NCBI GenBank assembly: GCA_900556485.1
Contig: USOX01000010.1
Span: 1 to 64,000, forward strand
Direction of reading: 5' to 3'
DNA: 64,000 nucleotides
From: an uncultured Dysgonomonas sp.
GTDB taxonomy: Bacteria; Bacteroidota; Bacteroidia; Bacteroidales; Dysgonomonadaceae
Part shown: in pieces, positions 26,499 through 35,621 of the stretch
Layout of the letters: every line of letters starts with the position of its first letter
Numbering within the stretch: the stretch's first letter is position 1
The notes under the pieces: generated by a model
Told to the model about the DNA's origin: nothing
Seen by the model: only the letters and a program-made list of their open reading frames with translations
Database searches by the model: none
Translations under genes and position numbers: made by a program

Positions 26499-28571
26499 TT
26501 AGTCGTTATACGTCGGCAAAGTAGAATATTCTTTCGAATATCTCAACATTTGATCTGTATACCCTTCAGTATACGATATTTTCACATCTGTGACTTTACC
26601 ATCAGCATCTTTCACAGCTTCGAATACTGGATTTACAAATCCTTTATATGGTTTCATATTAAGGCTCTTATATCTTTCCAATACTTCTTTGTGTAGCTTT
26701 TGGTCAACCTTTACAGCATAATCCAAAACAATTGCTTTCGCAGCTTTGAAATCTCCTTCCGATTTGATACGTTGGATTTGTGCAAGTAACTCACCAAAAA
26801 GACTACGTAGCTTCTCGTAATCGTTTACTACTACATATGTTTTACCATCACGCACTTTATATTCTACAACATTATCAGCTTTACCTTTTTCATAAACCCA
26901 TTTAGCTATTAACTGACGATTGCGCATGTGTGATTCTTCAATGTCTTTACCTGGTTCTATACGTACAAGCTGAGTCATAAGGCCGTTCATCATAAATTTA
27001 TAATATTCAGCTTTATATGCTTCTGCATTTGGAATAATACCAAGATCAACTAATTTTTGATCTGCAATAAAATACAATCCGAATAAGTCAGCACGGGCCT
27101 CTTCTATTGTTGAGCTGAATTCTCCTAAAGCATTAGGATCAACTTCCGGCAATAGTTTTCCTGAGCCATGTCCCAAACACTCATGTAGGTCGGTATGTAA
27201 AACATCTGTAATAAATCCATATTCTTTTATCATATTTATTTCAGCATCAGACCACATAAACTCTTTTCCAAACCCTGTATGAGCACTTGCAGCATCATAA
27301 GCCTCCATAATATTTTCGATGGTTACCGATTTCGAACCATGGTCTTTACGTATCCAGTCTGCATTTGGCAGATTTATACCTATAGGGGTCGCGGGATAAC
27401 AATCTCCGCCTAATTGAGCCACAGTGATAACCTTAGCAGAAACTCCTTTAACCTCTTCTTTTTTGAATTGTTTGTCTACAGGCGAATGATCTTCAAACCA
27501 TTGTGCATTATTACTGATAACTTCAGCACGTTTTGTCGCTTCAACATTCTTGAAATTTACAATAGACTCCCAGCTGGCTTTTATTCCCAGAGCATCGCCA
27601 TATACTTCTGTAAATCCATTTACAAAATCTACTTGTGAATCCAAATCATGTACCCATGCAATAGCATATTTGTCAAACGTTTTCAAATCACCTGTTTTAT
27701 AATAGGAGATCAGATTAGTGATAACTTCTTTTTGCTTATCATTTTCAGCAACAGCTTGAGCTTTTTCAAGCCATCCTATAATTCTTTCTATAGCAGGAGA
27801 ATACAAGCCGCCAACTTTCCAAACTTTTTCTGTAAGCTGTCCATTCTCTTTAACCAGTCGGCTGTTTAATCCATACGAAATAGGTGTTTGGTTTGTAGTA
27901 TCTTTCATGGCAGCATAAAAATCCTGCACTTCTTTTTGTGTTACACCTTCTCCATAGTAGTTGTTTGCAGAAGTTAATATAAGGTCACCTCCTGATTGAT
28001 TAACCTTCTTCGCCATTACACTAGGGTCGAACATTACAGGGGTAATCATTTTCAAAAAGTCTTCTATCGATTGTCCTTCTTTTATAGGAATAAGATTTTC
28101 TGGTAATGCTTTTACCTGCTCTGCAAGGAATTTGGATGAAAATCCTGGTAGAAATTTCTCCTCACCATAATGATGGTGTATTCCATTCGAAAACCATACG
28201 CGTTTCAGATAAACTTCAAATTCTTTATAATCACTTGTCGTTTTATCTCCTTTGTAATTTTCATATATAGCCTCCAGCGTGCGGCGAATAGCTAGATTGT
28301 ATCTGTTATTTTGGTCGAAAAGAATATCTCGTCCTTCAAGTGCGGCCATTGAAAGATAGTAAACGAGTTCTTTTTGTTCAAGGCTTAAGTTATTAAAGCC
28401 GGGAACATAATAACGAAGTATCTCTAAATCGGCAAATGCATCGACTTCATATTTGAAGTCAGCGGGTACTGTATCCGGCTCGGTCTGAGGCGCAGGGGTA
28501 TTTTGCCCTCCACCACATCCGGCAAACAAGATTGATAATCCGGTCATAGCGGTTAAAATTGTTTTTTTCAT
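26499..28571 (-). CDS. M49-family (dipeptidyl-peptidase III-like) lipoprotein peptidase
   Basis: 690 residues from the ATG at 28571, which gives a clean lipoprotein signal (MKKTILTAMTGLSILFAGC); a TTG start 57 bases upstream is less likely. The M49 zinc motif HECLGH is followed by GSGK, and the second motif EEARAD (EExxAD) lies about 35 residues later. DPP III enzymes remove N-terminal dipeptides; here the lipid anchor puts it in the periplasm or outer membrane. Length agrees with Bacteroidota DPP III. A near-consensus -7 element (TACCTTTA on minus, 28602-28609) lies upstream. Confidence 0.88.
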   Translation of the reverse strand: MKKTILTAMTGLSILFAGCGGGQNTPAPQTEPDTVPADFKYEVDAFADLEILRYYVPGFNNLSLEQKELVYYLSMAALEGRDILFDQNNRYNLAIRRTLEAIYENYKGDKTTSDYKEFEVYLKRVWFSNGIHHHYGEEKFLPGFSSKFLAEQVKALPENLIPIKEGQSIEDFLKMITPVMFDPSVMAKKVNQSGGDLILTSANNYYGEGVTQKEVQDFYAAMKDTTNQTPISYGLNSRLVKENGQLTEKVWKVGGLYSPAIERIIGWLEKAQAVAENDKQKEVITNLISYYKTGDLKTFDKYAIAWVHDLDSQVDFVNGFTEVYGDALGIKASWESIVNFKNVEATKRAEVISNNAQWFEDHSPVDKQFKKEEVKGVSAKVITVAQLGGDCYPATPIGINLPNADWIRKDHGSKSVTIENIMEAYDAASAHTGFGKEFMWSDAEINMIKEYGFITDVLHTDLHECLGHGSGKLLPEVDPNALGEFSSTIEEARADLFGLYFIADQKLVDLGIIPNAEAYKAEYYKFMMNGLMTQLVRIEPGKDIEESHMRNRQLIAKWVYEKGKADNVVEYKVRDGKTYVVVNDYEKLRSLFGELLAQIQRIKSEGDFKAAKAIVLDYAVKVDQKLHKEVLERYKSLNMKPYKGFVNPVFEAVKDADGKVTDVKISYTEGYTDQMLRYSKEYSTLPTYND

Positions 28572-28643
28572 TTTAAATGATGTGTATTTAGTTATTTTCC
28601 GTAAAGGTACAAAAGGATTTTTGTACAAAAATGGAAAATGTAT

Positions 28644-29486
28644 CTAATCTTCAACAGGTTTTAGATATAGATTGTTTTCGAAAAAATCGAATATAACAGA
28701 GAACCCTTGAAAAAACTGATTTCCTATAAGTCCGATATATAAATCGTTTTTCTTAAATACAAACCATTCCGATTCCGAAAATATAATTTCAGTATCCGAT
28801 ACTCTGCTATTGCCTATTTGTACTGCATCTACTTTCAATACATTAACAGATGTACGGTTGGTGCTTAGGTTTTTAGCCCTGCCTTTTCTGGTTTTATTTA
28901 TGTTTATATTATGTTCTGTTAGTATGTTATTTGTGAAGAATACAGTGCCATTGAGCCCTGTATCGATCCAGTAGTTTCCATTAATAATTTTACCATCAAT
29001 GTTGACATAGGCTGGAACAATCAGTCTTTTCCCTTTATTTGCGAATTTTATACAATCATATTTCGATAATGTAGCTAGTTCATGCCGATTAAGAACACGG
29101 ATATAATTGTGCTTATATGAAATTTCTAATACCTTATTTTCAAAAAAGTCCCAACCTAATAATACACAGTCGCTACCATACCATTTCAGAAGCTGATCGG
29201 TTTCTTCCATATATGTTGATGGAAGTATTCGGCTCCATTTCCCAATACTGAACTTTACGTTATCAGGTGTATGAGGAGTGTGTTTTCGGGGGACGGCAAT
29301 ACCCCATGCCCCAATATCAAGTAGAGCTTTGATGGGAATAGAGTCATTGATATATCCGTCCAGAATGACATTTCCTTTAAATTTCTGAAAAGGAATAGCA
29401 TCTTTCGGAATACTATCATTTGAGCCTAAGAGAGTATTTTGTGTAGTAAACAAAAGTAGTACTATGTAAATAATTTTTAAATACAT
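28644..29486 (-). CDS. Secreted retropepsin-like aspartyl protease
   Basis: 280 residues with a signal peptide (about 1-21). Two aspartic-protease lobes are visible: the first motif reads ALLDIGAWG (about 52-60, DIG instead of DTG/DSG) and the second YWIDTGLNG (about 178-186, regular DTG). This resembles Bacteroidota two-lobed aspartyl proteases, though with one altered motif activity may be reduced. It lies 72 bases from the M49 gene in the same direction. Function in protein turnover is only inferred. Confidence 0.72.
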   Translation of the reverse strand: MYLKIIYIVLLLFTTQNTLLGSNDSIPKDAIPFQKFKGNVILDGYINDSIPIKALLDIGAWGIAVPRKHTPHTPDNVKFSIGKWSRILPSTYMEETDQLLKWYGSDCVLLGWDFFENKVLEISYKHNYIRVLNRHELATLSKYDCIKFANKGKRLIVPAYVNIDGKIINGNYWIDTGLNGTVFFTNNILTEHNININKTRKGRAKNLSTNRTSVNVLKVDAVQIGNSRVSDTEIIFSESEWFVFKKNDLYIGLIGNQFFQGFSVIFDFFENNLYLKPVED

Positions 29487-29524
29487 GGCTAAGGTCTTTA
29501 TTCATTTCTATAGATAAAGAGCAA

Positions 29525-29563
29525 ACCTGTTTATCTACATTTTTTAAGTGTAAACAAACAGGT
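29525..29563 (-). terminator. Stem-loop between the stress-protein and protease genes
   Basis: ACCTGTTT (29525-29532) pairs with AAACAGGT (29556-29563), with a possible inner GTTTA/TAAAC helix. It may end the universal stress protein transcript; the T tract is weak. Confidence 0.4.
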
Positions 29564-29618
29564 AAGCGTGTTTATAGAAAATTAATTATGAAATCTATGG
29601 TCTAACTTCTATATGCTG

Positions 29619-30740
29619 TTATCCTCTTAACACTAATAATGGAGTATCAGAGTGGAACAACATTTTTCGGGAGATACTAGGGCTAAACATACGAGCAAAG
29701 ATGTTACGTTTGCTTGTCGTAAGTGCAAGTATTTGTATGCCATCATTCTTGATATATTCATCCAGGCTTCTAAGCATATCATTTGTATCTATCAATTTAT
29801 AATCTAAATTTAGATTCGGATATTGCTTCGAGAAATAATCTTTAATACCTGCTAGCTTGATCTCATCCCATTGATCCCCCTTTTTTACAGATATATGTGT
29901 CAATGAAATTCTTATATTATCAAATGGGTTCACTAGATTTGCTAATAAATCGAATGAAACCAAATCACGTTGACTAAAGTTAGTAAGGAAAGCGAGATGC
30001 TTTACTTCCTTCATATCCGAAAATGGAGTGTTCTCCGGGATTGCAATCAACGGTACATGAGTCATTTCTATAACCTCCGCAGTTACACTACCGATGAGAT
30101 CAGCGTCTTTCTGGTTTTTACCTCTTGTACCCATTACTATAAGGGCAGGTTTATACTCCTTCGTAAATGTAACAATCTCTTCTTCAGGAAGCCCTTCTTT
30201 CAGTACATATGAGTAATTTATTGCAGGGAATTCTCCGGAAGATATTTTATTGTCGATAGTATTACATAGTTTCTGTATATTCTCTTTTACTTTGTCTATT
30301 ATGCTTTGAAATTCTTTCTCCTCCTTTCCTTGGTATGCAAAAGCCTCGGCCATAGGAAGGGCAGTAGGGTAGTAGGGATTAAAATACACATGAAGTATTT
30401 TTACTTTAGCATTTAAGTCACGAGCGAGATTGAACGCAATCTTACATGCCTTTAAAGAGTATTCTGAAAAATCCACAGGAACAAGTATCCGTTGCCGGCC
30501 ATCGTCAGTCCTGTAAGTTTCTTCTTCATCATAGCTGAACAGGTGTCGGCTTTCAACAACATTCAATGCTTTAGGAAGATCCGATTCTTTGATTCTTATA
30601 CGTACTCCGGGAGAGACTTTAGGGTTTTGCAGGTCTATATCATCAATATGAACCTCTATATTTTCGCTTTCCAGAACATTCTTCAATATTCGGGCTTTTT
30701 CGGTAGTGTGAATTGCCAGCGTTACGAATTTATCTTCCAT
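29619..30740 (-). CDS. Universal stress protein with N-terminal DUF2007-like domain
   Basis: 373 residues in three parts. Residues 1-62 look like a DUF2007-type domain (VTLAIHTTEKARILKNVLES, then RIRIKESDLPKALNVVES). Residues about 82-228 are a UspA domain starting RILVPVDFSEYS, with the ATP-binding pattern MGTRGKNQKDADLIGS. Residues about 235-373 are a second, more divergent UspA-like unit starting HLAFLTNFSQRD. Such tandem Usp proteins respond to stress or starvation. It is cytosolic. The DUF2007 fusion is unusual compared with plain tandem Usp proteins. Confidence 0.82.
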   Translation of the reverse strand: MEDKFVTLAIHTTEKARILKNVLESENIEVHIDDIDLQNPKVSPGVRIRIKESDLPKALNVVESRHLFSYDEEETYRTDDGRQRILVPVDFSEYSLKACKIAFNLARDLNAKVKILHVYFNPYYPTALPMAEAFAYQGKEEKEFQSIIDKVKENIQKLCNTIDNKISSGEFPAINYSYVLKEGLPEEEIVTFTKEYKPALIVMGTRGKNQKDADLIGSVTAEVIEMTHVPLIAIPENTPFSDMKEVKHLAFLTNFSQRDLVSFDLLANLVNPFDNIRISLTHISVKKGDQWDEIKLAGIKDYFSKQYPNLNLDYKLIDTNDMLRSLDEYIKNDGIQILALTTSKRNIFARMFSPSISRKMLFHSDTPLLVLRG

Positions 30741-30777
30741 AGCTATACTATTTTATGTTCGTTACATTCTATTTCAA

Positions 30778-30808
30778 AAGAGATGAATACTTTGGGCATC
30801 CATCTCTT
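30778..30808 (-). terminator. Terminator after the 84-residue gene
   Basis: AAGAGATG (30778-30785) pairs with CATCTCTT (30801-30808) over a 15-base loop, with a T run following on the minus strand. Confidence 0.55.
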
Positions 30809-30826
30809 GTTAAGCTTTTTCCTTTT

Positions 30827-31081
30827 TTAGGCTTCTTTGTTTTCCATCATTCCTAAAGCCATTTCTAAGATTGTAGTGTCGTCAAGTGAGACGTAACCCC
30901 CATCAGGACCGGGTTCTATATGTACACCGCAACTTTGTCCTTTTTCGTAACTGTATCCGCCAAAGTAGTTCCAAACTGTTTCTACAGGTAATTGTAGGGT
31001 CTCCGCTATTTGGTGTATACTTCCATCTGGCAGACTATCTTTGATTCTGCGAAGCTCTGAAAATTTAATAACTTTAGTCAT
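30827..31081 (-). CDS. Small HTH-like protein of unknown function
   Basis: 84 residues. Residues about 20-40 (SIHQIAETLQLPVETVWNYF) fit a helix-turn-helix, followed by a Gly/Tyr-rich part (GGYSYEKGQSCGVHIEPGPD) and a C-terminal helix. It looks like a conserved Bacteroidota DNA-binding or regulatory protein, but I do not recognise a named family. It lies between the PAP2 gene and the stress-protein gene on the same strand and has its own terminator. Confidence 0.65.
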   Translation of the reverse strand: MTKVIKFSELRRIKDSLPDGSIHQIAETLQLPVETVWNYFGGYSYEKGQSCGVHIEPGPDGGYVSLDDTTILEMALGMMENKEA

Positions 31082-31172
31082 ACTCTCTAAGTTTTAAATG
31101 GTAAATGATTAGGAATATGTTCTAAAGTTATAAAAATCTTTTATTAAAAACAATGGGTTTGACCCACGAATA

Positions 31173-31865
31173 TTAAAATATTACCCTAATAGCACTATAA
31201 ATAGTGATAAATGCAATAGTAAGCCAAACAGCTGCTATTATAACCTTAGCTCTTGTGTTCGAATATATAGGTGTTTTGAGTTCTTCTTTAGGAACTTTTA
31301 GAATATATCGCCTGGAGGTTAAATATATGTAATAGACTAAAAATCCTATTACAGTGCCCCATACAGCCCCACCTACTACATCCGAAATAAAGTGTACGCC
31401 TAGATAAATCCGGGAGTATGCTGTAACAGTGGCCCAGAGTATCATTGTAATGGTAAGATATCGGTATCTGAAAAGTAAAGAGGTAAATGTTACTATTCCA
31501 AAACCATTAGCAGCATGGTTCGATATAAAACCATAGCGCCCACCCCTGTATCCGTTGACGATATCTACATATGCTTTAAAATCGGGATGATGAGTCGGAC
31601 GGAAACGTTCAAAATACGGTTTTATAAATGCTCCGGAGATATAATCACAGAACAATCCTATCAATCCTGCGCATAAAATTAATACCAGGGCCTCTTTCCA
31701 TTTTATCTTATATATGAATACGACTAATGCCGCTATAGCCATTGGCAACCATATAACCTTTCCACTATATAGGAACATGAATACATCCCAGTATGGAGTG
31801 TGTGGATCATTCAGCCATAAGAAAAGTTCTCTTTCATAAGGCAGTATTTTTTCAACAAAACTCAT
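31173..31865 (-). CDS. PAP2-family membrane phosphatase
   Basis: 230 residues with about five or six membrane segments. The three PAP2 motifs are present: KPYFERFRPTHHP (about 77-89), SNHAANGFG (about 116-124, in place of PSGH), and SRIYLGVHFISDVVGG (about 148-163) with catalytic His and Asp. It likely dephosphorylates a lipid phosphate such as undecaprenyl diphosphate or phosphatidate. It is the last gene after batE, 25 bases downstream, a common neighbour in the bat region. Confidence 0.86.
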   Translation of the reverse strand: MSFVEKILPYERELFLWLNDPHTPYWDVFMFLYSGKVIWLPMAIAALVVFIYKIKWKEALVLILCAGLIGLFCDYISGAFIKPYFERFRPTHHPDFKAYVDIVNGYRGGRYGFISNHAANGFGIVTFTSLLFRYRYLTITMILWATVTAYSRIYLGVHFISDVVGGAVWGTVIGFLVYYIYLTSRRYILKVPKEELKTPIYSNTRAKVIIAAVWLTIAFITIYSAIRVIF

Positions 31866-31890
31866 TTATATGTTTTCATTAGTACGGATA

Positions 31891-32706
31891 TCAAATGATT
31901 TCCAGCTTATCACGCTGGATCCAGCCCACACTGCCATTATCTATTTCTATCTCAAGCCAGTTTCGGTCTTCCTTGGTAATATAAACTTTTGTGCCTGAAT
32001 GTAAAATGAATAACTCTTTACTGTTGATATCTGGCGAACTGACAACCGATGCCGATCCGGCCATTATTACAGCAGTGTCTCTGTATTCTATCTTCTTTTT
32101 TTGATTATATGAGAAGATATTGGCAAATATAACGATTACAATCGAAACTATTCCTATATAAAATGCTGTTTTCTTGAATAATATGGAACGGCTAAAGAAA
32201 AATACAACCAGACATCCTACCAAAACAAGGAATAAAACTACCCCAATATTAGCCCATGTGTTCGAACCAAATAGATTCTGAACAGCCAAAAACCATGTAT
32301 GTAAGAAAAATGTATCAGCTACTAGTATCTTATCTTCAATCTTAGTTAATAGATATTCTATATTGTGCCTTGTATCACGGTCTCCCGGATCAAGGAGTAA
32401 AGCTCTCTCATAATTGAGGCGGGCATTTGCCAGATCATTTACTCTAAAGTAGGCATTCCCCAGATTATAATATAGTTCAGGAGATTCTAATCCCTTTTCT
32501 ATCTGAATATTTTTCTCGTTCTCTAATAGTTCTATTGTTTTCCGAAAATCTCCTTCATTGTATGCATTTATTGCCTCATTTGAAGACGCCTGCTCAGTTG
32601 TAGCCACAGCTGATTCGGTTGCCTGCTGTACTGCTGTAGAATCTTGTGCATTAGACGAAAGCAGTACTGATAATAAGAATATATATGTTAATATAATGCG
32701 TTTCAT
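31891..32706 (-). CDS. batE: BatE: TPR and SH3-like membrane protein
   Basis: 271 residues. Signal peptide (about 1-20), then TPR repeats (about 45-125, with LYYNLGNAYFRVNDLANARLNYERALLLDPGD spread over them), two membrane segments (about 150-195), and a C-terminal SH3-like domain (about 212-271, ending WIQRDKLEII). This is the BatE arrangement of the Bacteroides aerotolerance operon. It follows batD by one base, so translation is probably coupled. Confidence 0.85.
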   Translation of the reverse strand: MKRIILTYIFLLSVLLSSNAQDSTAVQQATESAVATTEQASSNEAINAYNEGDFRKTIELLENEKNIQIEKGLESPELYYNLGNAYFRVNDLANARLNYERALLLDPGDRDTRHNIEYLLTKIEDKILVADTFFLHTWFLAVQNLFGSNTWANIGVVLFLVLVGCLVVFFFSRSILFKKTAFYIGIVSIVIVIFANIFSYNQKKKIEYRDTAVIMAGSASVVSSPDINSKELFILHSGTKVYITKEDRNWLEIEIDNGSVGWIQRDKLEII

Positions 32707-32707
32707 T

Positions 32708-34543
32708 TTACTTTATCTTTTTGATTGTACTTTCCATCTTTCCTATTGCGTCTACCGTATCACTGTAGAGTTTATCCATTGCATCGCCCGATTCGGATGG
32801 AGCATACCTTGCAAACTCACCGGTATCTAATATACCTATAAACTGGCTGATAAGGTCTTGCCCTATACCATATTTCAATAGTTCAGCTTCTATATTCTCA
32901 CGGTTGAGGTCTGCCACAGGAATTGTAAGCTTATCACTTAAGTAACCCCATACAGCGCGCAGTATTTCTTCATAGAAGTTATCCTTCTTATGTGTCTGCA
33001 GATATTGTTTTGCCAGTTTCAATCGTTTAGTTGCTACTTTATTAGCCTTTCTGGTGCGCATCAATGCTATATCAGAATTAGCCTTTATTTGCTTACGATA
33101 GATAATAAAGAATGCTACGAAAAGAATAGTCGGTATAATATACCAGAGCAAATACGAAACAGATCCAATTGTAAAATCTTCCGGATTTTTGAAACTGTAA
33201 TTTCCCGTTTTTACATAACGTATATCCTGCTCTACTTCTACTTCCCGCTGATTCGAATAACTTGTAGAAGTATTTTTGCCAGCATTAGGGTCTTTATCTA
33301 CCTCAAGATTATATTCGGGAGAAGTCAATGTTTTATAAGAATTACTTTGTGTATCGAAATATGAGAATTCTATAGGCGGTATTGTAAATTTACCCGGATA
33401 TCGGGGAATAAACATATATTCAATGGTTTTCGTCCCACTCAGTCCATTATCAGATAGCCGGAAGTCGTTATTTACCTTAGCATCATATGTCTCAAAATCT
33501 TTAGGGAATTTAATCTCCGGATTCTTTATTAGCTTCAAATTACCACTACCTTTTATTTCCAGAGTGATTGTAACAGCATCATTAGCCTTTACTTTCTCCG
33601 ACGAAATAGATGGTTTAAAGGAGAAATTACCGACTCCTCCTGAGAAATTCAAAGGTTTATTTTGTGTTGGTAAGGCAGATACATCAACAGTAACAGGTGC
33701 TATCCGCATATCTTTTTTTACCTCAGTCATTACCTCCTGAGGACCAAAGAATGTCTGTACCTTTCTACCCGATGGTACTCGGATCATTGCCACAACATTA
33801 CCTCCAGGGATTGTAATCTTTCCGGAACGTTGAGGGAATAGCAATGTTTTCTTAAAGTTAATTGTATAATAATTTCTTCCTTTATAGTGCTCCATCGCTA
33901 CTTGCTGATTGCGCGACAGATCAAATTCTTCGGTCATAAATCCTTCGAATTCGGGGAATTTAGCATCTGTAAAGTATAATATTTCCAATGTAGAATATAA
34001 GCGGAAAGTAACAGTTACAGCCTCCTGTTCCTTCAATCTCGTTTTTGAAAAGATAGGTCTTACAAATATGTCTGTCTCACTAACTTTATCTACTGTAGAA
34101 GTAGATGATGTTGCCTGCTGTTGTTGCCCGGGCTGAGCTGCTTCTGCATTCTTGTCAGGAGGCAGCACCTTTATTTGTGCCGTATTCGATTTGTAATTAC
34201 GTCCGTTTACTTTTATAGATGCAGCAGGGAAAGTAAATGTTCCTTCTTCTTTAGCAATAAGTGTATAAGTAAATGTGATATTGCTCTCAGAAGTCATTTT
34301 TCCGTTGATATTGCTCGAACTATACATTTGCGATATAGCGGGGCCATACCTGATATCGAAACCTTTTATTTCTTCAGGAATCTGTATTTCAGTCGATTCT
34401 CCACCTTTGAGTACATATTGTAATTGTACTCTGGCACCCTTTACGGTTGTAGTAGGGGCGCTGATAGTAAACTGAACATCATCAGCGTAAATATTTGCAA
34501 TGCTTATGAGTAATAATATGAATAAAAACGAACACTTCTTCAT
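32708..34543 (-). CDS. batD: BatD: periplasmic-facing protein of the Bat complex
   Basis: 611 residues. A signal peptide (about 1-20) precedes repeated beta-rich domains that begin with VQFTISAPTTTVKGARVQL and contain RPIFSKTRLKEQEAVTV. One membrane segment (about 468-490, YLLWYIIPTILFVAFFIIY) precedes a cytosolic tail of about 120 residues. Full length for BatD. It is preceded by a truncated paralogue (34770-35621) across a 226-base gap. Confidence 0.88.
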   Translation of the reverse strand: MKKCSFLFILLLISIANIYADDVQFTISAPTTTVKGARVQLQYVLKGGESTEIQIPEEIKGFDIRYGPAISQMYSSSNINGKMTSESNITFTYTLIAKEEGTFTFPAASIKVNGRNYKSNTAQIKVLPPDKNAEAAQPGQQQQATSSTSTVDKVSETDIFVRPIFSKTRLKEQEAVTVTFRLYSTLEILYFTDAKFPEFEGFMTEEFDLSRNQQVAMEHYKGRNYYTINFKKTLLFPQRSGKITIPGGNVVAMIRVPSGRKVQTFFGPQEVMTEVKKDMRIAPVTVDVSALPTQNKPLNFSGGVGNFSFKPSISSEKVKANDAVTITLEIKGSGNLKLIKNPEIKFPKDFETYDAKVNNDFRLSDNGLSGTKTIEYMFIPRYPGKFTIPPIEFSYFDTQSNSYKTLTSPEYNLEVDKDPNAGKNTSTSYSNQREVEVEQDIRYVKTGNYSFKNPEDFTIGSVSYLLWYIIPTILFVAFFIIYRKQIKANSDIALMRTRKANKVATKRLKLAKQYLQTHKKDNFYEEILRAVWGYLSDKLTIPVADLNRENIEAELLKYGIGQDLISQFIGILDTGEFARYAPSESGDAMDKLYSDTVDAIGKMESTIKKIK

Positions 34544-34769
34544 TACCCTATCTAAAGTTTTAATTGTTTAGTTTACAAAAATAATAATTTATACCAATCA
34601 ATAGTTGCTATATTTTAAATATGCCTCAAATAATAAATTTGAAAAAATGACACAAATGACACACTCTTACATACTTTTTTATTGTATCCTTTTTTCCTTT
34701 ACTATAAACTCGTATACTTACAACTAGTACACTTAAATACTAATTATTATATAGATAAAGCTACAGTAA

Positions 34770-35621
34770 TTATATTTCCTTCAAATCCTGCACCCTTATT
34801 GTTACAGGCTCTACATCTAAGGTCTTTTCTTTTCGAACAGTTTCATCATATACATCTCCCCACATATCCTGCACCTTACGTCCCGTAGGTATTGCATATT
34901 CAAGAATAACTTCACCTTCAGGGATTATATATTGTCCAATGTTGCGAGGTTGTAGTATCTGTACTCTTATATCTGCAGCCTGATATTTTTTACCATTCAG
35001 AGTTTCTTCTTTAAAGTATTGACGCGGACTCGTTATATTCTGAGAATAAAACTCTCTGTTTCCGGGAATATTTACACTCAATATCCGTCGTATATCTTTT
35101 GTTGTATATAAACGGTAAGTAAGAGTCAATGTATCAGATATGTTCACACTGTTCTTCGAAACAATTGTTTTCACAAACGCTTCAATCTCGTCAATATCTT
35201 CTCCTAACGATTTTACATCTATTTTAGCTGTTTCCGATTTATATTTTTTCCCTTCAACCGTAATTTCAGCCCTGGGTAAGGCATATTTTCCTTTTTTTAC
35301 GGCTTCAAGATAATAGACAGAATTAGTTATATAAGTTGTTTCCCTTTTACCCTTATTAATGGTAACAGAACGGGATGTAGAAACAGCAGGGCCATAAAGG
35401 ATAGTAAAGCCCTCCATGTTTTTTATGATAATGGCTTCTCTTATTTCCCTGTCGCTTTCTATTTTGTAATTTACTTTGAATTGTTCTCCTTCCAATATGG
35501 TTTCCGGAGCTTCCACTTTTATTCTAATGTTTTGCCCGAATACTGTTATTGTAAAAGAAAGCAACAATATTATTAAAACAGAGAAACGCTTTGTTTTCAA
35601 ATCTATTCTCTTTAAATTCAT
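34770..35621 (-). CDS. Truncated BatD paralogue
   Basis: 283 residues from the ATG at 35621, whose A is shared with the batC stop codon (TAATG). A signal peptide is followed by the same beta-rich opening as BatD (KVEAPETILEGEQFKVNY, then FTILYGPAVSTSRSV and AFVKTIVSKNSVNISDT), but the protein stops after about 280 residues and lacks the middle beta units, the membrane segment and the cytosolic tail of BatD. It is probably a secreted periplasmic protein made by tandem duplication followed by loss of the C-terminal half. Whether it still joins the complex is unknown. Confidence 0.78.
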   Translation of the reverse strand: MNLKRIDLKTKRFSVLIILLLSFTITVFGQNIRIKVEAPETILEGEQFKVNYKIESDREIREAIIIKNMEGFTILYGPAVSTSRSVTINKGKRETTYITNSVYYLEAVKKGKYALPRAEITVEGKKYKSETAKIDVKSLGEDIDEIEAFVKTIVSKNSVNISDTLTLTYRLYTTKDIRRILSVNIPGNREFYSQNITSPRQYFKEETLNGKKYQAADIRVQILQPRNIGQYIIPEGEVILEYAIPTGRKVQDMWGDVYDETVRKEKTLDVEPVTIRVQDLKEI

